Positions 33,873-42,666 are shown, numbered from the stretch's first letter. The stretch is 64,000 nucleotides of DNA from VFMC01 sp046331225 (GCA_046331225.1 JAXLRF010000002.1:620001-684000); one strand, 5' to 3'. Made by a program: numbers and translations. Notes: generated from the sequence alone by a model not told the origin.

Positions 33873-34916
33873 GTGCGCGCCGTGCTGTTCGAGCGCTTCG
33901 GTGGCCCGCTCGACGTCGTCGACCTCCCCGATCCCGCGCCGCCGGCCGACGGAGTGGTGTTGCGGGTGCACGCCAACGGTGTGTGCCGCAGCGACTGGCA
34001 CGCGTGGCAGGGTCACGACCCCGACATCGTGGTGCCGCACGTGCCCGGTCACGAGTTGGCTGGCGAGATCGTGGCCGTGGGCCCCGAGGTGCGCCGCTGG
34101 AAGGTGGGTGCCCGCGTCACCGTGCCGTTCGTGCTCGGCTGCGGGCAGTGCCCGAGATGCCGTGCCGGACAGCAGCAGGTGTGCGATCACCAGTACCAGC
34201 CGGGCTTCACCGGCTGGGGCTCGATGGCCGAACTGGTGGCGTTGCCCCGCGCAGATCTCAACCTGGTCGCGCTCCCCGACGCGCTCGGCTACGGCGACGC
34301 GGCCAGCCTCGGCTGCCGGTTCGCCACGTCCTTCCGCGCGGTCGCGCACCAGGCCAGGGTGGCGCCCGGCCAGTGGCTCGCGGTGCACGGCTGCGGTGGC
34401 GTCGGGCTCTCGGCGATCATGATCGCGACGGCGCTCGGCATCCGCACGATCGCGGTCGACGTCGACGACGAGGCGCTGCGCATGGCCGCCGAGTGCGGTG
34501 CGGCGCACGTCGTCGACGCGCGCACCACCGATGCGGCGGCCGCGGTGGTCGAGCTGACCGGCGGCGGCGCGCACTCGTCGATCGACGCGGTGGGCACCAC
34601 GGCGACGTGCCTCGCGTCGATCCGGTCGGTGCGCACGCAGGGACGCCACGTGCAGGTGGGGTTGATGGTGGGCGACCACTCGATGCCCGGCATCCCGATG
34701 AGCCTGCTGCACGGTCGCGAGATCGAACTGACGGGCAGCCACGGCATGGCGGCGCACGCCTACCCGCGCATGCTGGCGATGGTGGCGTCCGGTGCGCTGC
34801 AGCCGGGGCGGCTGGTGACCAGCACGCTCACGCTCACCGAGGGCATGCACCATCTCGAGCGCATGCACGAGTTCCCCGGTGCCGGCATGGCCGTCGTCAC
34901 CGATCTGTCGCGCTGA
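33873..34916 (+). CDS. Zinc-dependent alcohol dehydrogenase
   Basis: 347 residues from a GTG at 33873. Catalytic zinc ligands are Cys38 (NGVCRSDWH) and His60-Glu61 (PGHELAGEI). The structural zinc lobe has Cys90, 93, 96 and 104 (CGQCPRCRAGQQQVC). The Rossmann motif GCGGVGLSAIMIATALG binds NAD(P). It belongs to the medium-chain dehydrogenase family; substrate unknown. Its 3' end overlaps the convergent C69 peptidase gene by 20 bases. Confidence 0.92.
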   Translation: MRAVLFERFGGPLDVVDLPDPAPPADGVVLRVHANGVCRSDWHAWQGHDPDIVVPHVPGHELAGEIVAVGPEVRRWKVGARVTVPFVLGCGQCPRCRAGQQQVCDHQYQPGFTGWGSMAELVALPRADLNLVALPDALGYGDAASLGCRFATSFRAVAHQARVAPGQWLAVHGCGGVGLSAIMIATALGIRTIAVDVDDEALRMAAECGAAHVVDARTTDAAAAVVELTGGGAHSSIDAVGTTATCLASIRSVRTQGRHVQVGLMVGDHSMPGIPMSLLHGREIELTGSHGMAAHAYPRMLAMVASGALQPGRLVTSTLTLTEGMHHLERMHEFPGAGMAVVTDLSR

Positions 34917-35808
34917 GCGACACCTCGTCCCCCACGCGCACGCGCACGTAGTCGTGCCGGCAGGGGTGGCCGACCAGCACCCACGCGGTTGCGCCGTCCG
35001 CTCGCAGTTCGGCGATCATCGACGCCGTCGTGTCCTCGACCGGCACGCCGTGGTCGTCGGTGGCGTGCATGCACACGGCCCACCCCTCGATCGCACACGA
35101 GTCGTGCGATCGCAGGTGTGCCTGCAGCGCATCGACGTCGACCGGTCGGCGGGCGAGCACCGCGTTCGATGCGTGCCAGCGAGGGTCGACCAGGGTGGCG
35201 ACCGGTTGGCGCGGGTGGCGGTGTTCGGCGTCGAACGACGCGATGGTGGTGCGGTTCGAGATCGTGCGCACGTCGACCACCCGCTCGACGGCCCAGTCGC
35301 GGCCGGAGGTCTCGAGCACGTAGGCCGTGGTCGGGTCGGCCACCAGGAAGCTGCTCCAGTAGGCCTTGGCTCCGCCGTGACCGGCGGGGTCGTGGCCGGT
35401 GCCACCCTGCCCGTGAGCGGCCAGCAGCGAGGTCATCACGTCGATGGCCTCGGCCGCCGAGCCGGCGCGTTCGAGGCCGAGCCGGACCAGATCCATGCCG
35501 ATCAGCGCAGGCGGCACCGAGCGCGGGTCGAGCGTGGTGTAGATCGCCTCGTTGCCGATCGCCACCCCGGCGTCGTTCACGCCGTGCTCGGCACCCCAGC
35601 ACCACGTGGGCACCGACAGCAGGCACCCGTGGGTGGCGGTCGGGTGCGGCGGCACCTCGACGTGGGTGGCGTGGGTGAACTCGTCGTCACGACGGGGTGC
35701 GTGCCAACGCACGACCTGACGCTCGTCGGGCGGGCGGTCGCTGTTCTTCGCGAACAGCGTCGCGCCCGAGGCCGTCGCCGACGGCAGGGCGACGAGCGTG
35801 TCGCACAT
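34897..35808 (-). CDS. Peptidase C69/secernin-like N-terminal-nucleophile hydrolase
   Basis: 303 residues beginning MCDTLVALPSATASGATLFAKNSDRPP written across the first 27 positions; shown here by its key parts: Cys2 as the N-terminal nucleophile after Met removal, and the FAKNSDRPPDE block shared by secernins and dipeptidase family U34/C69. GCLLSVPTWCWGAEHGVND is the second conserved block. Such enzymes are Ntn hydrolases acting on amide bonds. The ATG overlaps the stop of the upstream hypothetical gene (TGATG), implying coupling. Confidence 0.85.
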   Translation of the reverse strand: MCDTLVALPSATASGATLFAKNSDRPPDERQVVRWHAPRRDDEFTHATHVEVPPHPTATHGCLLSVPTWCWGAEHGVNDAGVAIGNEAIYTTLDPRSVPPALIGMDLVRLGLERAGSAAEAIDVMTSLLAAHGQGGTGHDPAGHGGAKAYWSSFLVADPTTAYVLETSGRDWAVERVVDVRTISNRTTIASFDAEHRHPRQPVATLVDPRWHASNAVLARRPVDVDALQAHLRSHDSCAIEGWAVCMHATDDHGVPVEDTTASMIAELRADGATAWVLVGHPCRHDYVRVRVGDEVSLSATDR

Positions 35809-37088
35809 CAGTTGAACGACACGTCGGTCGATCCCGGCGGCACGATCGGGAGCGTCGCATGCGTGGGGGACGCCGTGGCGGCGGTGGCGCCCGCCGGTGC
35901 CGGCCACAGGGTCTCGCCCGTGCGCTCGGTGGTCGACCACCCCGGCGCGGCGCCCGACGAGGTGAGCGTCACCGGCTCGCCGGTGCACTCCCACAGCACG
36001 GCCGGCCGTTCGCCGTGCCAGCGCAGCGCGAACGACACCTCGCCGGCGGGTCCGGTGGGCACGCCGTACACCTCGAAGTTCTGGCCGAGCCAGTCGGTCG
36101 GGATGCCACCAGGGAACAGGTCGGTGCCCGCGGCGATCGAACGCTCGAGTGCGGCGATGCCACGGATGTCGTCGATCTCGGCCGGGACGTCGACGGCGCC
36201 AGCGCCCACGCCGAGTCGGCTGCGCACCTTCTGCAGATCTTTCACAGCACGGGTTTCGCGCGCCGCGACGCACACCCGAGCAGCGGCGTCGATCGCAGCG
36301 GCGAGCAGTGGGTCGTCGCGATGCGTCGGCAGCGCAGCGACGGCATCGGCCAGCTCGGGGATCCACGCCTCGGCGACGCTGCCCATCCGCACCAGGTCGC
36401 CGACGGCCAGCAGGAACTCGATCGGCTGATCGGCGGCGGGCGGCGGCCCGTCGAGCATCAGCCGGCACCGCTCGCGCACCACGCACGAGGCCAGGGTGGT
36501 GTCGGGCACCAGCAATCGGCTGGCGCGCTCGGCGGCAGCCAACCACGCGCGCGCCACCTGCGCGCGAGGCGGTAGCTCGGCAGGAAGCTGGCCGCTGCGG
36601 GCGAGCGCCGAGGCCGGGTCGTGCGCCACGCCGACGGTGAGGGTGGCGTGGTGACCGATCGGGAACACGACGGCGCCGGCGGGCAGGTCGATGCCCTGGA
36701 TCGGCATGTCGGTGGGCGGTCGCTGCGACAGCACCCGCGCACCGGCGAACGCCACGGCGATCGGCAGCGGCGAGTCGTTCTCGACCTCGATCACCGTGAT
36801 GCCACCGTGGTCGGCGGCCGCGTACACGCGCTGGATCGCGTCGCCGCTCGGGATCCGCACGCGTGTCTCGACCACGGGCGTGCCGGCGTCGAGGGTCTGA
36901 CGCACGGTGGGCTCGTCCGCGGGCACGTGCCAGCGGTCGTCGGCGGCCACGAACCAGTCGAGGGTGCCGAGGTCGTCCCACTGCTGCACGGCACCCCACG
37001 GGGTCACCGTCGCGCGCCAGTCGCGTCCGAGCACCCCGATCGTGGGCGGGGTTCCGACGGGCGTGCCGAGCGGCGGGGCGGCGGTCAT
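35808..37088 (-). CDS. Conserved-looking hypothetical protein
   Basis: 426 residues from the ATG at 37088; a GTG at 37097 would add three. No signal peptide or membrane segment. The N-terminal half is beta-rich (IGVLGRDWRATVTPWGAVQQ, GGITVIEVENDSPLPIAVAF), the middle is helical (LAAAERASRLL, LLAVGDLVRMGSVAEAW) and the C-terminus is beta-rich again (SFALRWHGERPAVLWECTGE). That layout recalls glucosidase or debranching-like folds but no catalytic motif is visible, so I give no function. It is coupled to the C69 gene by overlapping stop and start. Confidence 0.7.
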   Translation of the reverse strand: MTAAPPLGTPVGTPPTIGVLGRDWRATVTPWGAVQQWDDLGTLDWFVAADDRWHVPADEPTVRQTLDAGTPVVETRVRIPSGDAIQRVYAAADHGGITVIEVENDSPLPIAVAFAGARVLSQRPPTDMPIQGIDLPAGAVVFPIGHHATLTVGVAHDPASALARSGQLPAELPPRAQVARAWLAAAERASRLLVPDTTLASCVVRERCRLMLDGPPPAADQPIEFLLAVGDLVRMGSVAEAWIPELADAVAALPTHRDDPLLAAAIDAAARVCVAARETRAVKDLQKVRSRLGVGAGAVDVPAEIDDIRGIAALERSIAAGTDLFPGGIPTDWLGQNFEVYGVPTGPAGEVSFALRWHGERPAVLWECTGEPVTLTSSGAAPGWSTTERTGETLWPAPAGATAATASPTHATLPIVPPGSTDVSFN

Positions 37089-37146
37089 GGGCCACACGGT
37101 ACCGAGGCGTGCCGCGCCACCCCAAGGCCCTGCCTACCATGAGCCC

Positions 37147-37794
37147 GTGACCGTCGACCGCCCCGCGCAGGCCGAGCCCATCGGCGCGGTGGTGCTGGTG
37201 CCGATCAAGGCCTTCCACCTCGCGAAGGGACGGATGGCGTCGATGCTCGACGAACCCACGCGTGAGCGCCTCGCCCGGTGGACGGCCGAGCGGGTGCTCG
37301 CCGCCGTGGGCGACGGGCCGGTCGCCGTGGTGTGCGACGACCGGGCCGTGGCCGACTGGGCCGCTGCGCACGGCGCGATCGTGCTGTGGGAGGAGGGCCA
37401 GGGGCTCAACGGCGCGGTCGACCGGGGTGTCGGCCGGCTGCACGCCGACGGTCATCGTCACGTGGTGGTGGTGCACAGCGACCTGCCACGGCCGCCGGCG
37501 CTGCGATCGTTCGCGCGAGCCGACACGATCACGCTCGTGCCCGACGCTCGACTCGACGGCACCAACCTGCTGTCGTTCCCCACCGACGCAGGTCTGCGGG
37601 CTGCGTACGGCGGCGGCTCGTTCCGGCGACACCTGCAGATGGCGCTCGCCACCAACTGGGCGGTCGAGGTGGTGCGTGATCCGATGCTCGCGCTCGACCT
37701 CGACCATCCCCGCGATCTGACCCACCCTCTCGTGAAGGACGTCCTGCCCGCATGGCTGCCAACGAACCCGGCCAACCCGTCCCCGATCCGCTGA
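37147..37794 (+). CDS. cofC: 2-phospho-L-lactate/phosphoenolpyruvate guanylyltransferase (coenzyme F420 biosynthesis)
   Basis: 215 residues from a GTG at 37147. The nucleotidyltransferase start is VVLVPIKAFHLAKGRMASML, the CofC/FbiD version of the nucleotide-binding loop. Further marks are GLNGAVDRGV, VVVVHSDLPRP and the C-terminal DLDHPRDL. It activates phospholactate or phosphoenolpyruvate with GTP in the F420 side-chain pathway. The gene overlaps the next by 43 bases. F420 use fits the possible LLM-type oxidoreductase at the right edge. Confidence 0.9.
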   Translation: MTVDRPAQAEPIGAVVLVPIKAFHLAKGRMASMLDEPTRERLARWTAERVLAAVGDGPVAVVCDDRAVADWAAAHGAIVLWEEGQGLNGAVDRGVGRLHADGHRHVVVVHSDLPRPPALRSFARADTITLVPDARLDGTNLLSFPTDAGLRAAYGGGSFRRHLQMALATNWAVEVVRDPMLALDLDHPRDLTHPLVKDVLPAWLPTNPANPSPIR

Positions 37795-38525
37795 GCCCCG
37801 CGTTCGGTCGCGACCTGGCCGTGCCGACCTCGGCGCTGGCGATCGGTGCGCACCCCGACGACGTCGAGTTCGGTGCCGGCGCGACGCTCGCCAAGTGGGC
37901 GGCACACGGCTGCGTGGTGCACCACCTGGTGTGCACCGACGGCTCGAAGGGCACGTGGGACGTGGACGCCGACACGGCCGCGCTGGTGCAGCGACGGCAG
38001 GCCGAACAACGCGAGGCCGCACGACGCCTCGCGGGCGACCGCGCCGGCTCGGTGGTGTTCCTCGGCGAGGTCGACGGCGAGCTCGACAGCACGCTCGCGT
38101 TGCGCGGCGCGGTGGCCAAGGTGATCCGCGAGCTGCGTCCGCAGGTGGTGCTCGGGCACGATCCGTGGCGTCGGTACCGGCTGCATCCCGATCACCGACA
38201 CGCAGGGTTGCTGGCGTGCGACGCGATCGTGGCCGCACGCGATCCGCACTTCTTCAAGGAGCACGGCATCGCGCACCACCGTCCCGACACGCTGTTGCTG
38301 TGGGAGGCCGACGCCGCAGATCACGTCGAGGACGTCACCGACTTCGTCGAGACGAAGCTGCACGCGCTCGAGGCACACGAGTCGCAGTTCGAGAGCACGA
38401 TGAAGGCCACCGACGAGGCACAGATCGAAGCCTTCCGCGTGCGCATCCGCGAGCGGCTGGCGGGACTCGGTGCGGCGCACGGCGTCGGCGCCGCCGAGGT
38501 GTTCAAGCGGATCAGCGACCTCTGA
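37752..38525 (+). CDS. PIG-L family N-acetylglucosaminyl deacetylase
   Basis: 257 residues. Zinc and catalytic motif AHPDD at residues 33-37 and the distal LHPDHRHAG are the PIG-L signature. MshB and Mca of mycothiol metabolism belong to this family, but this protein has a shorter C-terminus, and many lineages have several LmbE-like enzymes. It overlaps cofC by 43 bases in another frame, so expression is coupled. Substrate is undetermined. Confidence 0.9.
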   Translation: MAANEPGQPVPDPLSPAFGRDLAVPTSALAIGAHPDDVEFGAGATLAKWAAHGCVVHHLVCTDGSKGTWDVDADTAALVQRRQAEQREAARRLAGDRAGSVVFLGEVDGELDSTLALRGAVAKVIRELRPQVVLGHDPWRRYRLHPDHRHAGLLACDAIVAARDPHFFKEHGIAHHRPDTLLLWEADAADHVEDVTDFVETKLHALEAHESQFESTMKATDEAQIEAFRVRIRERLAGLGAAHGVGAAEVFKRISDL

Positions 38526-38539
38526 CCGTCGCTCGCCGA

Positions 38540-39316
38540 TCAGCCGAACTGGCCGGGCCGGCGTCCCGGGCCGGGATCACCGGCGAAGGCCTGGGCGATC
38601 GACATCCACTCGGCGGCAGCGTCGCCGTGCACGTCGAGCGAGGTGTCGGCGAGGTGGCGGCGCTGGGTGACGGCGAGGCAGAAGTCGAGCATCGGCCCCC
38701 GCACGCTGTCGACGGCGTCGGGTGATCCCCACGTGACCGTCTCGCCCGACGGGGTGGTGAGCGCCACGTGCACATCGGCATCGGGCATCGTCATGCCGCG
38801 GATGGCGTAGCTGAACGGTCGGGCTCGCACACCGATGTGCGCGACGTGCCGCAGCCGCTCGGTGGCCTCACGTTCGACGCCGAGCGCGTCGGCCACGTCC
38901 TGGCCGTGCGCCCACGTCTCCATCAATCGGGCGGTGAGGAACGAACGCGCGCCCATCGCCGGGCCGTACCACGGCACACGCGACGACGGGTCGACACCAC
39001 GCGCGACCTCGAGCAGACGAGCTCGGTCGCGACGCCAGGTGTCGAGCAGTTCGGCACCGGTGATCTCGCGGCCGTGGCGGACCGATGCCTCGGTGCCGCC
39101 CGACGCGAGCAGCTCGCGAGTGTCGGCGGCGAACGCGTCGACGTCGGTGAGCGCCAGCCACGCGCGTACGTCGAAGAACCACAGGTGGCACACCTGGTCG
39201 CGCACACTCCATCCGGGGGCGGGTGTCGGCGTGTCCCACTGCTCTTCGGTGAGCCCGTCCACCAACGCGTCGAGCGCGTCGTGCTCGGCCACGAGGTCGT
39301 CACAGATCTGCTGCAT
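38540..39316 (-). CDS. TIGR03084-type DinB-fold (mycothiol-dependent isomerase-like) protein
   Basis: 258 residues. The N-terminal DinB/maleylpyruvate-isomerase four-helix bundle has metal-ligand histidines in DQVCHLWFFD and METWAHGQDVADALG. The C-terminal MDMPI-type domain includes MTMPDADVHVALTTPSGE and GPMLDFCLAVTQRRH. Members of this fold use mycothiol or bind metals in small-molecule metabolism. Actual substrate unknown. It is transcribed in the same direction as the HU pair upstream, separated by the hairpin at 39364-39391. Confidence 0.82.
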   Translation of the reverse strand: MQQICDDLVAEHDALDALVDGLTEEQWDTPTPAPGWSVRDQVCHLWFFDVRAWLALTDVDAFAADTRELLASGGTEASVRHGREITGAELLDTWRRDRARLLEVARGVDPSSRVPWYGPAMGARSFLTARLMETWAHGQDVADALGVEREATERLRHVAHIGVRARPFSYAIRGMTMPDADVHVALTTPSGETVTWGSPDAVDSVRGPMLDFCLAVTQRRHLADTSLDVHGDAAAEWMSIAQAFAGDPGPGRRPGQFG

Positions 39317-39363
39317 GGCCGCAGTCTTGCCCAGTGCATGGGCGCGACCGGTGCCGGAACGCG

Positions 39364-39391
39364 GAACGAGGGGCCCTCGGGCCCCTCGTTC
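39364..39391 (-). terminator. Strong hairpin terminator after the HU/tail genes
   Basis: Perfect 12-base arms GAACGAGGGGCC (39364-39375) and GGCCCCTCGTTC (39380-39391) with a CTCG loop lie 25 bases after the tail gene stop. There is no T-tract, but it is the most stable simple hairpin seen between genes in this window. Confidence 0.75.
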
Positions 39392-39415
39392 ACGACGCTC
39401 CGATCGATCGGGCGA

Positions 39416-39613
39416 TCACTTCTTCTTGGCAGCAGCCTTCTTGGCCGGCGCGGCCTTCTTGGCGGGAGCGGCCTTCTTCGCCGGAGCAGCCTTCTTGGCC
39501 GGCGCGGCCTTCTTGGCGGGAGCGGCCTTCTTCGCCGGAGCAGCCTTCTTGGCCGGCGCGGCCTTCTTGGCGGGAGCGGCCTTCTTTGCCGGAGCAGCCT
39601 TCTTTGCAGCCAT
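39416..39613 (-). CDS. Stand-alone lysine/alanine/proline repeat protein (histone H1-like, HU-tail-like)
   Basis: 65 residues: MAAKK, nine perfect AAPAKK repeats, then AAAKKK. This is the C-terminal tail of actinobacterial HupB/HupS, here as its own gene. The ATG at 39613 has an excellent ribosome site (AGAAGGAA, nine bases upstream) and lies 29 bases after the HU stop codon, so both are on one transcript. Such tails bind and compact DNA through lysines and resemble eukaryotic H1. The repeat is encoded by three near-identical 54-base blocks. A read-through or frameshift linking HU and tail would need to cross a TAA stop. Confidence 0.82.
   Translation of the reverse strand: MAAKKAAPAKKAAPAKKAAPAKKAAPAKKAAPAKKAAPAKKAAPAKKAAPAKKAAPAKKAAAKKK
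39431..39592. repeat. Three tandem 54-base repeats encoding nine AAPAKK units
   Basis: Copies at 39431-39484, 39485-39538 and 39539-39592 differ only by one C/T near the end of the last copy. Each 54-base block is made of three diverged 18-base units, so the array grew first by 18 and then by 54 bases. Copy number is likely variable between strains. Confidence 0.92.
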
Positions 39614-39642
39614 TGGTGTGTTTCCTTCTCTTGTTCCTGGGG

Positions 39643-39927
39643 TTACTTCTTCTTGGGGTTCAGTGCGGCCTTGAGCGTGCTGCTCGAGGTGAACTTCATC
39701 CGGGTCGAAGCAGCGATCTTCACTGCCGCGCCGGTCTGCGGGTTGCGGCCCGTACGAGCCTTCGACTTGGTCGTGCTGAACGAGCCGAAGCCCGGCCACG
39801 CGACCTTGTCGCCCTTCTTGGTCTTCGCCGTCACGGTTGCGAAGAACGAGCTGATGACGCGCTCGGCGTCCGCCTTGGAGACGCCCGTGTCCTTCGCGAC
39901 GGCCTCGATCAACTCTGCTTTGGTCAT
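39643..39927 (-). CDS. hup: HU-family nucleoid protein
   Basis: 94 residues. It starts MTKAELIEAVAKDTGVSKAD, has the GFGSFSTTKSKARTGRNPQTG block with the DNA-minor-groove arm proline in GRNPQTG, and ends ALNPKKK. It bends and compacts DNA and affects many promoters. Unlike HupB of mycobacteria or HupS of Streptomyces the lysine-rich tail is not fused but encoded by the next gene. The start has a good AAGAGG ribosome site. Codon use is strongly biased, as expected for an abundant protein. Confidence 0.96.
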   Translation of the reverse strand: MTKAELIEAVAKDTGVSKADAERVISSFFATVTAKTKKGDKVAWPGFGSFSTTKSKARTGRNPQTGAAVKIAASTRMKFTSSSTLKAALNPKKK

Positions 39928-40050
39928 GTTGGTTGATACCTCTTCGTATCGGTGTTCGTATCGAATTCCCGTTGTAACGGAGCGTTACGCACGCGTATCG
40001 AACAGGTTCCGATGACGAATAGCAAGCATCCTCGTTGTTGCAAATGCAAT
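39928..40050 (-). promoter_or_regulatory. Candidate promoter and leader of the HU gene
   Basis: This stretch is AT-richer than its surroundings. Read on the minus strand it has TTGCAA (40038-40043) 16 bases before TATTCG (40016-40021), a plausible -35/-10 pair. The leader holds an inverted repeat GTAACG / CGTTAC (39974-39988) and several CGTATCG-type repeats (for example near 39945 and 39995), possible sites for autoregulation. Confidence 0.4.
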
Positions 40051-40105
40051 GAGTGACGCGCGTCTCCCTTTCTCACCTTGCCGCACTCGACGACGGTGCA
40101 CCGCA

Positions 40106-40531
40106 TCAACGGTTCTGCAAGGAGGCACGCAACGCGGACGCGTACTGCGCGGCCTCGCCGTCGCCGTACTTCACACGCGGCCAGAAGAAACCGCGCAGAC
40201 CGTCCTTGCGTCGGCGAGGCACCACGTGCACGTGCAGATGCGCCACGCTCTGGCTCACGACGTTGTTGTTCGCGACGAAGGTGCCGTCGGCGTCGAGCGC
40301 CGCCGGCACGACACCCGCGATCGCTTGCACACGTTGGAAGAACGGGCCGACGAGCGTCGCGTCGAGCTCGGGCAACGTCACGACGTGGACGGTCGGCACG
40401 ACCAGTACGTGGCCTTTGAACACGGGCGATCGATCGAGGAACGCGACGGCGATCTCGTCACGCCACACCTCGTCGGCGGGTGACGTGCCGTCGACGATGC
40501 GGCAGAACACGCAGGCGCTGTCGTCGGTCAT
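40106..40531 (-). CDS. HIT-family nucleotide hydrolase
   Basis: 141 residues. The histidine triad is HLHVHVVPR (His98, His100, His102). The N-terminus CVFCRIVDGTSPADEVW contains a CxxC pair common in HIT proteins of the Hint/Fhit-like bacterial branch. Such enzymes hydrolyse adenosine phosphoramidates or dinucleoside polyphosphates. It is divergent from the next gene across 54 bases. Confidence 0.92.
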   Translation of the reverse strand: MTDDSACVFCRIVDGTSPADEVWRDEIAVAFLDRSPVFKGHVLVVPTVHVVTLPELDATLVGPFFQRVQAIAGVVPAALDADGTFVANNNVVSQSVAHLHVHVVPRRRKDGLRGFFWPRVKYGDGEAAQYASALRASLQNR

Positions 40532-40585
40532 CGACGGCAACCTTCGCACACGTGACGCACGCTCGTCGGGTGCGATGATCGCGAG

Positions 40586-41134
40586 ATGAGCACGCCGCGC
40601 ATCGCACCCGTCACCGATCCGTCCCCCGAAGTGATCGAGCTGTACGAGAAGGGTGGCCTGCGCGCACCCGGCGGACAGCCGCTCAACATCTTCGCGACGC
40701 TCGCGCATCATCCGGCGTTGCTGCGGCGCTGGCTCGTGTTCGCCACGCACGTGCTCACCAAGAGCACGCTCACGCCGCGCGATCGCGAGTTGCTGATCCT
40801 GCGCGTCGGTGTGCGCTGCAACTCGAAGTACGAGTTCGGTCAGCACCACGTGATCGCGCAGCGGTCCGACATCACCGTCGACGAGATCGAGCGCGTCAAG
40901 GTCGGACCCGATGATCCGGCGTGGTCCGCGTTCGATGCCGCGTTGCTGCGCGCGGTGGACGAGTTGCACGACGACAGCCGGATCTCCGACGCAACGTGGG
41001 CGGTGCTGTCCGAGCGCTACGGCGACGAGCAGTTGCTCGACGTGGTGTTCACCGTCGGCCAGTACCACCTCGTGTCGATGGCGCTGAACACCTGTGGCGT
41101 CGAGCTCGACGAGGGCATCCCCGACACCCTCTGA
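40586..41134 (+). CDS. Carboxymuconolactone-decarboxylase (AhpD-like) fold protein
   Basis: 182 residues. The helical CMD core covers about residues 35-125: NIFATLAHHPALLRRWLVF, LTPRDRELLILRVGVRCNSKYEFGQH. The CxxC pair needed for AhpD peroxidase activity is missing (RCNSKYEFGQHH has only one Cys), so it is not a redox AhpD. Many such actinobacterial proteins are uncharacterised. Start at ATG 40586. Confidence 0.85.
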   Translation: MSTPRIAPVTDPSPEVIELYEKGGLRAPGGQPLNIFATLAHHPALLRRWLVFATHVLTKSTLTPRDRELLILRVGVRCNSKYEFGQHHVIAQRSDITVDEIERVKVGPDDPAWSAFDAALLRAVDELHDDSRISDATWAVLSERYGDEQLLDVVFTVGQYHLVSMALNTCGVELDEGIPDTL

Positions 41135-41274
41135 CCGGCGCGCGTGCGGCGTCGACGTGAACGGAATGTGAACCTCGCACGGAAATCCTTCTGCCGAAGA
41201 GCCGAATGGGGTAGGAAACGCTCAGTGCGATCCGGCACACCGTTTCCACGGACCCTGCAGAGCGAGGAGTCGCG

Positions 41275-42666
41275 TTGACCGACCTGGCCACTCCCATGTC
41301 GTCCCACGGACCGACGGAGGGAGGTGAGTCCAGGACCGACGCCTCCACACGCACGCGCATCGTGCTCGACACGAGCGTCCTCGTCGCCGACCCGTCGTCG
41401 ATCCACGGATTCGGCGACGCCGATGTCGTCATCCCGCTGACGGTGATCGAAGAGCTCGACTCGCTCAAGACACGCATGGACGACGTGGGCCGGGCGGCAC
41501 GAACCGCGCTGCGTGCGATCGAGGACCTACGCGTGGGGGCCGGTGGCTCGCTCGCCACGGCGGTGCCGCTCCGCGAGGGAGCCACCGGCACGCTGCAGAT
41601 CGAGATCAACGGCGTGCAGAAGCATCTCCTCGTCGAGCACGGCCTCGACCCGCACGTCCCCGACAACCGCATCATCGGTGCGGCGCTCGGCCAGGCGCAG
41701 CTCGCGCCGACCACGATGGTGTCGAACGACGCCGCGCTGCGGATCAAGGCCGCGCACCTCGGGTTGCAGGCGGCCGAGCACCGCCCCGTCGGCCGTAGCG
41801 TCGACACCCGCGACAGCGGGTGGCGCACCCTCGCTGCCGTCCCCGGTGTGATCGACACGCTCTACGCCGCTGGCGCGATCGGCGATGTCGAACTACCCGA
41901 GGCGGCCGACGCGAAGGAGAACACCTTCGCCGTGTTGCGCGCGGGTTCGCAGTCGGCGCTCGTGCGGCGCATGGACGGCGAGTGGGTGCTGCTCCCCCAC
42001 CAGGCGCCCGAGGCGTGGGGCCTGCGGGCGCGGTCGAAAGAGCAGCGGTTCGCACTCGAGCTGCTCGCCGATCCCGAGGTGAGCGTCGTGGCGCTCGACG
42101 GTCGCGCCGGCACCGGCAAGACCGTGCTCGCGATCGCGGCCGGCCTCGAGCAGGTGGTCGAGGCAAGGGCGTTCGAGCGCCTCGCGATCTACCGCCCGCT
42201 CGTGCCTGTCGGTCGAGCCGACGTCGGCTTCCTGCCCGGCGGCCTGGACGAGAAGCTCGACCCGTGGATGTCGGCGATCCACGACGCGATCGTGGCACTC
42301 ACCGATCAGCGCAGCAGTCACGACGCGCGCACGCTCATCGACGAGCTCACCACGCGCAACCAGTTGTCGCTCGAGAGCGTCACGTTCCTACGCGGCCGGT
42401 CGCTGCACCGACAGATCGTGATCGTCGACGAGGCGCAGAACCTCGAGCCGACCACGTTGAAGACGATCCTCACGCGCATCGGCGAGGGCACCAAGGTGAT
42501 CTTCACCGGCGACACGAGCCAGATCGACGCGCCGTACCTCGGCGAGTCGAACAACGCACTCGCCGTGCTGATCCAGGCCTTCGGCGGCCAGCGCTGCTTC
42601 GGTCACGTCACCCTCACCGCCTGCGAACGCAGCAACGTCGCCAGCCTCGCCGCCGAACTCCTCTGA
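41275..42666 (+). CDS. PIN-PhoH family ATPase/RNase (PhoH2 type)
   Basis: 463 residues from a TTG at 41275, chosen because GAGGAG lies six bases before it; an ATG at 41296 is an alternative. The N-terminal PIN nuclease domain has VLDTSVLVADP and IEELDSLK acidic residues. The C-terminal PhoH ATPase has Walker A GRAGTGKT near residue 278 and Walker B IVIVDEAQNL near residue 384, then FTGDTSQID. PhoH2 proteins unwind and cleave RNA in mycobacteria. No antitoxin-like partner precedes it. It is the last clearly core gene before the accessory island. Confidence 0.9.
   Translation: MTDLATPMSSHGPTEGGESRTDASTRTRIVLDTSVLVADPSSIHGFGDADVVIPLTVIEELDSLKTRMDDVGRAARTALRAIEDLRVGAGGSLATAVPLREGATGTLQIEINGVQKHLLVEHGLDPHVPDNRIIGAALGQAQLAPTTMVSNDAALRIKAAHLGLQAAEHRPVGRSVDTRDSGWRTLAAVPGVIDTLYAAGAIGDVELPEAADAKENTFAVLRAGSQSALVRRMDGEWVLLPHQAPEAWGLRARSKEQRFALELLADPEVSVVALDGRAGTGKTVLAIAAGLEQVVEARAFERLAIYRPLVPVGRADVGFLPGGLDEKLDPWMSAIHDAIVALTDQRSSHDARTLIDELTTRNQLSLESVTFLRGRSLHRQIVIVDEAQNLEPTTLKTILTRIGEGTKVIFTGDTSQIDAPYLGESNNALAVLIQAFGGQRCFGHVTLTACERSNVASLAAELL

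Noticed and set aside
39431..39592. CRISPR-like tandem repeat
   Set aside because: The repeats have no spacers and are in-frame coding units for AAPAKK.
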